Part shown: one piece after another, positions 54,625 through 64,000 of the stretch | How the letters are laid out: every line of letters starts with the position of its first letter | How positions within the stretch are numbered: the first letter of the stretch is position 1 | Assembly: GCA_963971405.1 (NCBI GenBank) | Contig: OZ020492.1 | Location: 11,644,151-11,708,150 of the forward strand | Reading direction: 5' to 3' | DNA: 64,000 bases | Origin: Psococerastis gibbosa | Taxonomy: Eukaryota; Arthropoda; Insecta; Psocodea; Psocidae | Position numbers and translations under genes: made by a program | Notes under the pieces: model-generated | What the model was told of the DNA's origin: nothing | Databases searched by the model: none | Seen by the model: only the letters and a program-made list of their open reading frames with translations

Positions 54625-55226
54625 ATTAAATTTCTTCAAAAAACAATGTATTGCACAAAACGTAATCTTTGTTGGAGAAAGCAACGTGTTTGGTTTTGCT
54701 ACTCATCGCATCGATAGAAAGATTCCGTATAAAAATTAAGTATATTTCAGTCATTTTTCATTAATATTAAGTCATTCTTAATTTTTTGCGCCCAGAAGGT
54801 AACTACTCGTATCAAGAAACAAGCGACCCATTGCGTTTTGTTAACATTCATAACGACTACAATATATGTGAATTTAAAAGAAATCGCTGGAGCCGTGTTA
54901 GAGAAATAATTTTTTTAGCAGCTTTTTTTTTAGTTTTTAGAGAGTTAAACCCCCCCAAAATTGAGTTAGCCCAAAATATAAAAAGGGGTCCCAAGGTATG
55001 ACTTTGTGAACCTACATGCCAAATTTCATCCAAATCCACCGAGCAGTTTGCCCGCAAATCGATGGACAGATGGACTAGACCCACAGACAAACAGACAGAC
55101 ATTTCGTAAAAACCACCTTTTTTTGTTTCTGGTACCTCAAAACGTGTAAATCTGTTGAAATGTCGGAATCGAAAATTTTGACGATCACCTAAAACCTTCC
55201 TTATACTACGTATAAATGGGAATATA
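54625..55226 (-). mobile_element. DINE-1-like element, reversed, diverged (copy H)
   Basis: The minus strand carries ATACGTAGTATAAGGAAGG near its start, AATTTTCGATTCCGACATTT, a CTGT tract at 55082-55102 and the middle block. The 3' hairpin end is absent. Confidence 0.72.
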
Positions 55227-55604
55227 ACAATTCCTCACTAATTTCCTAGCTACCGCAACGCAGCAGATAATCGGGTTGGTTTTAATTAGGTACAAAATAA
55301 CGGCTCTTTACCTATTCAGGGCTTAGTGTTAAAACCACTGCTCTACTTCAGAAATGTTTTGTAGTGTGAAATATGATGAAGAGTTTGGAATGAGGATTGT
55401 GTAGGCAGATGTTATGGGACAGGAAGTCCTTTATGGTGTCTCAGTTTACAAGCACCATATCTTATCTTAATTTTTGTCTCCATGCGAATTCAAGTGTCTT
55501 AATTATTTATACAAATCGTAACGGGTACTTATAGGGTGGGGACATATTTACTGTGCTAAAGCTCCATTGCATTATGCAAATTTACCTGATGTGATTTCTT
55601 TTAT

Positions 55605-55800
55605 GAGAGCTTTTGACTCGTACTCGGTGAAATCTTGCTTACGTCTCTTTTGTCAATGGTAAGCAAGCCTCAGTATGTCCACTGCCGCTTGTAGCAGCTA
55701 TCGGTTGACATCGAGGACTGGTGCCAGTTGGTCATGGCGAAATATAAAGAGAAAACAATTTATATAATGCCTGAATGTTTAAGGGGGCGTTGGCATACGG
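55605..55800 (-). repeat. Dispersed repeat D, copy 4
   Basis: GACTCGTACTCGGTGAAATC, GTCAATGGTAAGCAAGCCTC and CGGTTGACATCGAGGACTGG appear in reversed family order. Confidence 0.7.
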
Positions 55801-56092
55801 CAAGGTTCAAAGGTTCAAGAAGTCACCAATTATTAGAAAAATTAGACCCAAAAAATGTTAACGTGAATCGGAATAATTTTAGAGGAACAACATATATATA
55901 AATTATTTTTTTTAAACATATTATGAAAAACGTAGCCAGCGTATGATTCAAACCACAAAGAATAAGTTAATACTAAACGGCATAGGTATAAAAAAGCAAT
56001 AAGGCATTTCCTATAATGATTTTTAAATAAATGATAACCTGGTATCTTTGACGAAGATAATTATTACCAAAATAAGAGGATATAGAAAAACT

Positions 56093-56164
56093 GGACTTGG
56101 TGGGATTCAAACCCACAATCTACACCTAACCAGGGCGTCGTCTTAACCGCTGGACCACAAGCCC
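56093..56164 (-). tRNA. tRNA-Thr(GGT)-like sequence, probably a SINE-B head
   Basis: It folds as a 72-nt tRNA: acceptor GGGCTTG/CAAGTCC (7 pairs, one G-T), D arm GTCC...AGAC with one mismatch, anticodon stem ACGCC/GGTGT with loop CTGGTTA (anticodon GGT), variable AGATT, T arm GTGGG-TTTGAAT-CCCAC. The 3' flank AGTTTTTC could stop pol III. Related truncated copies at 37591, 56214 and 6631 with the same AGTTTTTCTATATCC flank make a retroposon head more likely than a cellular tRNA gene. Confidence 0.5.
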
Positions 56165-56213
56165 CGATAAGAGCAGTCCATCTATTTCCTCTACTTTTAT
56201 GCCTTTATTGACA

Positions 56214-56285
56214 TGACAACGCCCCAGTTAGGGGTAGATCGTGGGTTCGAATCCCGCCAAGTCCGGTTTTTCTATATCCTCTAAT
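56214..56285 (+). repeat. Partial SINE-B copy, inverted relative to 56093
   Basis: Contains CAACGCCCCAGTTAGGGG, GTGGGTTCGAATCCCGC and CAAGTCCGGTTTTTCTATAT, i.e. the anticodon and T arms and 3' flank. The A-box half is missing. Confidence 0.65.
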
Positions 56286-56744
56286 TTCGGATACACCTTT
56301 CAACCAAAGTTAATTTAATGTCAGTGTTATATATACCATAAAATAATGAAATATAAGAGAGTTATTTCCCGTTCCACAAAAAAACGGCGTGGCACGGCAA
56401 CCCACAATGAGGGACTAAGTATGAGGACTGCTAAAGCATACTCTCACATGACCACTGCTCAGTTTGGGATGCTGTGGTCAGCAACATGCCCATCCTCGCA
56501 GGGCCGTCACGAGGGTATGGTGATTGGGGGGGGGGGGGCAGCGATTTGCCAACTCTGGCACGCAAATATTCCAACTCAATATTCTAATAAATTAATCAAT
56601 AATTGATGATAATTATTATCATACACAAATTATACGCAGACCCCCGCATTGGCGTAAATTCCCAAAACGTCTGGGGGGGGAGGGCTTTAGGACTCCAAGA
56701 TTTTGTTTCATTACTCATTCACTTCCGAAGTGAGAAAGAGGAAG

Positions 56745-57095
56745 AAACGGGGTCTCCCCCGGAGAAAAAAAAATCGATAAATAGGCCCAAATTATTGAGG
56801 TTTTACGCATATTATACCCTAGAGATAGGGGGGCCCGGGGGTCTCGTCAGGAGCAAAAAGTGATAAATGGGCCCAAATTAGTGAGGTTTTACGCATATTA
56901 TACCCTGGAGAAAGGGGGGCCCGGGGGTCACCCCCGGAGAAAAAAATCTATAAATAGGCCCAAATTAGTTAGGTTTTACGCATTTTGCAAGCAGTACATT
57001 TGAGTTTTTTTACCGACAAATAAACCCGGGGTCTCCCCCGTAGAAAAATTTTGAGAAAATAAGTCTGAAATATTGGGGTTTTAAGCATTTTGAGT
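56745..57095. repeat. 86-87-bp tandem repeat inside the hAT-like element
   Basis: CCCAAATTAKTGAGGTTTTA recurs at 56786, 56872 and 56959, with a diverged fourth unit near 57065. Units share GGGGGGCCCGGGGGTC. The reverse complement of the same unit occurs in the hAT MITE at 42241-42520. Confidence 0.85.
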
Positions 57096-58346
57096 AATAT
57101 ATTTTTTGTGAAAGTACTTGGTCAATATGTCGATTTTTTTTATGTCTTTCATGTAAAATAAGCATACCAAGAATTAATTTCCCTTTCGTTATTGTGGATG
57201 CTATGCCTTTCGCCTCCATAACGTCTTTGTCACCTGAATTCATGCAGGGGGGGGGGCTACGGCCTACGGGTGCCCCTGGGGGGCCCATCTGGACCCAACT
57301 ATTTACGCCAATGGACCCCCGTCCCTCAAATAAAAATCCTTACTCCACTCGCCACTGCACTAGCTGGTTAGTTGCCAGTTTTCGCGATGAATATTGAAGC
57401 GCATAGGCCAGTTTAGATTGAAACAGACACTTTTTAACATTAGCGGATCCAGTGGGTGGGGCACGAGACCCCTATAGGGCTGTAGACTCCCTGCTTTTAG
57501 TTAGGTACCTATATATTAATTCATCAGTAAAGTCCATATATGTCTAGTTTTTTTACTTTCAAAATTCATAAAACCCCAATCTTTTGCCCCCGCATCTTAT
57601 AAATTCCCCCCCCCCCCTAATTCTTGGAACGTAAATTTTACAACTATCAAAATTCCGCCTATTTTTTTAAATAATTCCCCGCCACCCTGCACAAACGTTT
57701 TGCAAACTCCCTCCTCCTCCTTGAAGAGGAATACAATACGTGCTTCATTTTCCGGCGCAAAAAACTTAGAGCAGGAACATTTCAATTCATGATTGCCATT
57801 ATTATTCATGCCCCATCCTGAAGGAGATCCTGGTCCCTGGATCCACCTATGCGTTTTAGGGTAATTTTGTATTCTGGCAAAAATAACTTGTAGTGCCATT
57901 GGTATCTGATGTAAACAATAACTTACCACCTCAGGCTGCGTTGCGTTATTGCTATGATTTATATCCAAAAGTATACTATTTCTAATTCATATTATTCACC
58001 ATCACATACAGATCCAAAAAACCACAAAATTCTTCAGGAGGGTATCAACAAACAAAAGAGGGAAACTATAAATTTAATAAACTGGATAAAACTCACGACG
58101 ACGGCCAACTGACTACTGACTGATTTAGTCTGTAGGCTTCTCAACCTATATTCAGCAATTTTCGATTGAATGGTGCTCAAGCCTGGCTCAGTAAACAATT
58201 CACAACCAGAATGCTGAAGCACTGAAAATAACTTGCAGGTAATTCTGCTTACTGCTTATCCTGCGTTCATGTAGCTAGTTTCTAGTTATAATACTTAATA
58301 AAATATGCATTCCTTCACATTATTGTCTTGTGTTGTCTCGCTGCAA

Positions 58347-58514
58347 TTAGGCGCCCATTCCACATACGTCAATCGTCAATGAAAAATTGAAAAATGACGT
58401 TTTAGCAGACATTAAAGACATACTAAAAATTCTGCTACCCCGTCAATTTACATCATTTTGACGTCATTTTTCAATTTTTCATTGACGATTGACGTATGTG
58501 GAATGGGCGCCTTA
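58347..58514. mobile_element. Small Harbinger-like MITE (TTA TSD), copy 5
   Basis: TTA at 58347-58349 and 58512-58514 flank a 162-bp palindrome, GGCGCCCATTCCACATACG to CGTATGTGGAATGGGCGCC, with about 50-base arms. It shares only its terminal 14 bases with the 380-400-bp copies. Confidence 0.92.
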
Positions 58515-58869
58515 TCCAACTGCCTATAACAATGAAATATTTATGGCCATCCTCAATTTGCCAACTGGCCACCTCCGAATTACCAACTTTCGAGAGAAAC
58601 TCAATTATTGGGGGGAGGCTCCCCCCCCCCTCGCGACGCCCCTGCATCCTCGTTCCGCAGCCGTAATAATAATTTATGAAAATGGTACTTTGAAAAATTC
58701 GTAAATAAATACAAAATCAGACTATTCTCATTTCACGCGTCTAACAATTCTATAAAATCTGTGTAATGCATTTTTGCTTGTCCTTATAGAGTAATAATAT
58801 TTCATAATTTGTGGAATTAATTATTTAAGTCAAAAATACCTTAGTTTACAAAATATATATTTTTAAATA

Positions 58870-59225
58870 CATATAAAGTTAATAGTGTCAAAACAATTTG
58901 ATGACCGTATCCGATTAACTTCTTCAGTCGCCTCATTAAGTAACCTAATAGGTACAAGTGTCGAGTTACGACACGTATCCGATCGCAAGGTGTGTACAGA
59001 CTACCGACACGCACACGTACAAGCAGGCTGCCACCATGCCACCTGTATAGGTGGGGACTGGCGGAAGACCGAAGACCCCACTTGCGAATGCGGACTACAA
59101 CAAGGCGACGGCCACCTTCTGGTTTGCCCGAGACCAGGAGAAGCTGTGTCCCAGACAGATTTTTCAAGCGCCAATGACAAGGCCGTTCAGACCGCAATGT
59201 TTGGGATCAACGTGTCTTAGGCCCG
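58870..59225 (+). pseudogene. Jockey/R1-like LINE C-terminal fragment
   Basis: The + frame gives GTSVELRHVSDRKVCTDY, then DPTCECGLQQGDGHLLVCP, a Cys/His cluster typical of jockey/R1 ORF2 C-termini, and FGINVS before a stop. It lies about 70 bases upstream of a KLF exon, inside the intron. The opposite-strand 118-codon ORF is a shadow. Confidence 0.7.
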
Positions 59226-59296
59226 GACAAAAACCCCCGAAGTTTGGAAATCTATGCCTCAATTACATTTAATTTCATATTATTTTATTATTTCAG

Positions 59297-59389
59297 GATG
59301 AGGGATTCGATGATGGTAACCGCACACCCATGCATCCTGCTCCAGACTACCCGTCCACCTATAACCGTGTCGACATTGAGCCCTCAGAG
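59297..59389 (+). CDS. KLF gene penultimate exon
   Basis: A TTATTTCAG acceptor at 59288-59296 and GAG/GTAATT donor at 59389-59390 bound 93 bp (31 codons, phase 0). It encodes DEGFDDGNRTPMHPAPDYPS then TYNRVDIEPSE. The acidic, Pro/Ser-rich content suits a transactivation region. Phase 0 at both ends lets it join the terminal exon starting at 59693 and the candidate exon ending at 48163. No motif identifies it alone; assignment rests on position, strand, splice signals and phase. Confidence 0.7.
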
Positions 59390-59419
59390 GTAATTCAAAT
59401 TAAAATACCCCAAACTTAG

Positions 59420-60646
<1,227 letters not shown>

Positions 60647-60649
60647 TTT

Positions 60650-61190
60650 TTTGCTAAACTTCTGTGGAATCATTTTATGGCTGATTGGAATTATAGCAGC
60701 AATATATTCTAATTTTTTATTGCATTTTCTTATTATTGGGTAGGCATGAAGAGTGTAGCCAATATGCAATTAAATTGGAGTAAGCCATGTATTTGAGCCT
60801 ACGAGAATTTACATTTCGTTAACAAAAATGCACATTTGGACACTTAGAATTTATAAGAAGTTGTGTCTGATATTCATTTTCAGCTGTGTTTGCAAGTATT
60901 GACAATGTTGAAATTATCGAGTTAAACGTGTCACTCAATTTACGACACATCGTGTGAAACCTCTGGTAGGCTAATGTTAATCACCGCTTTAACTCGTTTT
61001 AACCAACCCCGAAATGCATTTACTGAACACACTGGTTAGCTTAGTTTTCTGTTCCCATGAGCGTTAACTTAAAACATTTAACAAGGGATAACTATTTAAC
61101 ACCAATGCCCAACATTGTGAATACCCTTAGTTGCAGGCAGGATTATAAATTAAATATGACGTGCGTAAAAGTCAATAATGTGCTAAATTG
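60650..61190 (+). other. KLF 3' flank / probable 3' UTR
   Basis: AT-rich sequence without ORFs. ATTAAA at 60769-60774 is a possible non-canonical poly(A) signal; no AATAAA was seen close to the stop. Confidence 0.4.
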
Positions 61191-61194
61191 ATTA

Positions 61195-61495
61195 TTTTGT
61201 CGAATGAAGAATCAGTAGAATCCGAGCTGATGGGCCATGGTCGATATGAAGGTGAACTTATAAATGTTTCGTCAACAGCTGCGGTCGACATCTTCAGTGG
61301 CGCTGTTTAGACTTCGAAGGTTGTACCTCAGTGACTCCGTAGCTAGTCACACGCTACGGAGGTCAGCACCACTGAAGATGTCGACCGCAGCATTTGACGA
61401 AACGTATGTAAGTTCACTTTCATATCGACCACGGCCCATCAGTCCGGATTCTACTGGTTCTTCATATTCTTCATATTATTTTGACGAATATTTCG
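61195..61495. repeat. Foldback element downstream of KLF
   Basis: Arms of about 130 bases pair GCGGTCGACATCTTCAGTGG with CCACTGAAGATGTCGACCGC and CGAAT...AGTAGAATCC with GGATTCTACTGGTTCTTC. A nested CTCCGTAGC/GCTACGGAG hairpin lies near the centre (about 61350). GAATCCGAGCTGATG recurs at about 61526. The 78-codon ORF here is a palindrome artefact. Confidence 0.88.
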
Positions 61496-61684
61496 AGTAA
61501 ACGGGCCTACACCGGGTAAATTGACAGAATCCGAGCTGATGTCACAGCATTTTTTTTTCTGGTAAATGGACACCTACCGTTAACAGGAGATAAATGAAAA
61601 GAAGCTATAAATATATCGACTTTTGGTTCTACTGAATCGTACCCAAACTTAGTGAAGTTGTTACATACATTTGTAAAGCTTGCT

Positions 61685-61870
61685 AGATAGTGTCAATGGT
61701 GAGTTGGTCTCAGTTTGTCAATAGTCCCTTGCAGTCCGTGTAGGTTGACACCGAGTACGTGTACCAGTTTGTCAATGCCCAAAATCGTATACGGGAACAA
61801 CATCAATAATTCATGGAGTCGTTGGTATTGCTCAAGGACCAATGGACCTAGGTCCATAAAAAGTCCTTCT
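61685..61870 (-). repeat. Dispersed repeat D, copy 5
   Basis: Reversed family order: GTCAATGGTGAGTTGGTCTC, CGTGTAGGTTGACACCGAG, ACCAGTTTGTCAATGCCCAA, TGGAGTCGTTGGTATTGCTC, CCTAGGTCCAT. The DINE-1-like copy F starts nine bases to the right. Confidence 0.78.
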
Positions 61871-61878
61871 TAACATTA

Positions 61879-62694
61879 TTGCTTTCCATTTTATACGTAG
61901 TATAAAGAAAGGTTTGTGTTGGTCGAAATTTTCGATTCCGAGATTTCAACGGATTTACACATTTTGAGGTCCCAGGAACGGTTTTTACGAAATGTCTGTC
62001 TGTCGCTCTATCTGTCGCTCTGTCGATATGTCGCTCTGTCTGTCTGTCTGTTCATCGATTTCCGGACAAACTATTTTAATGAAATTTGGCATGTAGGTTA
62101 ACAAAAATCATTCCTCAGGACCGTTTTTTTATTTTAGGGTAACTCAATTTGGGGGGTTTTATTCTCAAAAACCTCCAAAAAAGCGTCTAAAAAAATTATT
62201 TCACAATATCGACTCCAACTATTTCTTTAAAATTCGCATATATTGTAATCGTTATTAATGTTAATAAAATGCAGGGGGTCGCTTGCCCCTTGATAGTTTG
62301 ATTCTGGGGGTAAAAAAATAAAAATAACTAAATTTTAATGAAAAATGACTAAAAAAATAATTTTTCTGCGAAACCTTTCTATCGATGATTTCTACCTTCA
62401 GGCATGTTTTAGGCGTGAAATTGAGTAACGAAACCGGACAGGTTGCTTTCCCAAAAAACTATTTGGTTTTGTGGAAAAAATTGTTTTTTGAAAAATGATA
62501 TAGAAAATTCACGCTCAAAATCATTGCGTGCCCTGCCATTATTACACCTCCAGTGACGTCAGGTGACCCCCCCCCCCCCCCGAGTTATCCGAAATGTAAC
62601 CATGGGAAAATGATTTACCCTGAAATTACCCATTTTCTCTATCTACTAATTGATAAATTGGAAAGCATGTTCGAGTAAACTCGGACCGGTTCTT
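61879..62694 (+). mobile_element. DINE-1-like (HINE) element, copy F
   Basis: 816-bp copy: TTGCTTTCCATTTTATACGT start, CTGT tract interrupted by GCTCTG units (61995-62050), middle block, C16 run near 62567, TGATAAATTGGAAAGCATG, hairpin GTTCGAGTAAACTCGGAC and CGGTTCTT. Confidence 0.86.
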
Positions 62695-62699
62695 ATTGT

Positions 62700-62865
62700 T
62701 ATTAGTGCAACTGCTGAACCAATCTATAGGAGTTAGAGCTATAAAACTTTCACTCTCCTACGAAAGCCTGGACCACCTGCTTTACATGCCATCCGCAACA
62801 TGAGCTCAAAATTATCTAAGAGTTGGACTAGGACAGAAATTCAGACTAGTAGTCACCTTACATAA
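62700..62865 (-). repeat. SINE-A copy, diverged
   Basis: CCAATCTATAGGAGTTAGAG, CACCTGCTTTACATGCCATC and GAGTTGGACTAGGACAG follow the reversed SINE-A order with many changes. Confidence 0.6.
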
Positions 62866-62869
62866 GCAA

Positions 62870-64000
62870 TAAGCAATAACGCATTGCGCAATAACGAGAG
62901 AATTGATGGTCTTTAGGTAAGACGTGCATTTGTTTACATCAGTGCATTTCTCAAAAGGCAATATGGCAAATATACAAAATATTAACGTCTGAGACTAAAT
63001 ATGGAGCAATTAACGTCAAATATGTAAACAACTAAAACTAGTTACCACCCTGTAGATTTTAACACCAGCTTGTACTGATGGGTTCATTTTGCAACCATGG
63101 AATACCTAACACGGCCGGCCCACTCTATACCAGCCTGGAGAAGGTTTTTTATCGACCAGTCTTTTCAAATTTATACAATGTCTACTTGGGTCTACTTTTT
63201 GTTCGGAATTAGCCGCCTACGAAGTGAGTTTATTAGCGTCATGACCTGCTAGTGTTATGGAAATTAGTCGAACCAATAAATTTAATTTTTATAATGCCTG
63301 TTTTCTTCATTGTCGCAACTCGTCACTTTATGTGAGAAATTATGATATTAAGCTCATTTGCATTCAAGTTTGGCAATTGCTGTCTGTGCATAGCAGTGTT
63401 ACCTAGAACATTATGTTTTCTCGAGCAAGCAGAATGTACGGCTATGCTTATTCATCATATTTTTTACGAGTACCAGGAGACAAAGCGTAAATCTCGGCTG
63501 GTATACTGAAAATAAGTTATTCAGGGTATTTTGATAATTTCTCAATTATATTTAAGCAGATTTTGGCAAGGGTATGTCACATGATTTCTATTTTTTCACT
63601 CTACAACTGAATGTGAACATGGGCAAAATCCTTTTACTTTTGGAGATATCCAGTGGCCGTTTCTGTAATTTGCTTTGTATATGCTGCTCATTTTCACTCT
63701 TATTGTAGAGAAAAAAGAAAATAAGCTTGAATATAATTTTAAAAAAATATGATTTCATTTATAGCCTAAATAACCTACTTTCACAACAGCCGAGCTTTGT
63801 GCTTTGTGTAATAGAAAACACACAATTATTATTTGAATAGGGAACTCTCAATGGGTCTCACGATATTTTTATAGTTTCGGTAAAGAATACTAGACGGTTC
63901 CGCCATGCATTGGAGATTTTCCGGGACTAAACCAACGACCGTGGGACCCACGCTAAGTGTCGGAAAATTTCCGGATTTGGTACCAGCACAGTTTTAGCAC
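62870..64000. other. Intergenic; nothing recognised
   Basis: AT-rich, no supported ORF or known repeat. GGAGATTTTCCGGGAC and CGGAAAATTTCCGG near 63910-63975 form a weak dyad. Confidence 0.4.

Larger units (their letters stand above)
56491..58652. mobile_element. Non-autonomous hAT-like element, 2.1 kb, 8-bp TSD
   Basis: CATCCTCG at 56491-56498 and 58645-58652 flank a 2146-bp segment. Its ends are CAGGGCCGTCACGAGGG and CCCTCGCGACGCCCCTG (15 of 17 inverted matches), each beside a G or C tract. No hAT transposase is recognisable; the longest frame (123 codons, minus, 57597-57968) lacks the C-terminal dimerisation motif of the family. It contains an 86-bp tandem repeat, further G/C tracts and a complete small Harbinger-like MITE. 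Confidence 0.85.

Noticed and set aside
57597-57968. 123-codon minus ORF as a transposase
   Set aside because: It ends in Gly/Pro runs translated from C tracts and has no DDE or hAT dimerisation motif.
58841-59197. 118-codon minus-strand ORF
   Set aside because: Shadow of the + strand LINE C-terminal fragment with the Cys/His cluster.
61264-61500. 78-codon ORF downstream of KLF
   Set aside because: It is encoded by the two arms of a foldback element and has no independent support.

Overview
The window looks like nuclear DNA of an invertebrate, most likely an arthropod and probably an insect. It is AT-rich, intron-containing and packed with transposable elements. The errantivirus, CR1/jockey-like and RTE-like LINEs, tRNA-derived SINEs, hAT and Harbinger-like MITEs and a DINE-1-like family fit an insect, but I cannot name the species. 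All repeat copies and target-site duplications (TSDs) were found by eye, so boundaries are approximate unless a TSD is given.

Only one host gene is clear. It is the 3' end of a Kruppel-like transcription factor (KLF5/dar1 type) on the + strand: an exon at 59297-59389 and a terminal exon at 59693-60646 with three C2H2 fingers. A GC-rich open segment at 48057-48163 has splice signals and a matching phase, and may be an earlier exon of the same gene, with an 11-kb intron full of repeats between them.

Layout. 1-2210: 3' end of an errantivirus (pol end, env, polypurine tract, LTR). 2251-5218: an EN-RT LINE on the minus strand with one frameshift. 5656-6130: a 153-bp tandem array built from the 5' end of the DINE-1-like family. 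6600-12300: SINE and LINE fragments, a 15-bp minisatellite and a long palindrome. 13-25 kb: hAT and Harbinger-like MITEs, three nearly complete DINE-1-like elements and a 135-bp tandem array. 25-33 kb: palindromes, SINE and LINE fragments, one hAT MITE, one unidentified ORF. 33-39 kb: SINE cluster, a dimeric DINE-1-like element, Harbinger-like and hAT MITEs. 39-43 kb: a reversed DINE-1-like copy, a hAT MITE and AT-rich unique DNA. 43.4-46.5 kb: two adjacent tandem arrays (about 305 bp x3, about 260 bp x8). 47-59 kb: more MITEs, LINE 3' ends, tRNA-like SINE heads and a 2.1-kb non-autonomous hAT-like element. 59-60.6 kb: KLF exons. 61-64 kb: a foldback element, a DINE-1-like copy and unique sequence.

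Most of the mobile DNA is non-autonomous. The only long mobile-element ORFs are the errantiviral env and the LINE EN and RT. The most notable signal is the 0.8-0.9-kb family with a (CTGT)n core, inverted ends and a 3' hairpin; it has at least eight copies and derivatives here and looks like a Helentron-type (HINE/DINE-1-like) element.
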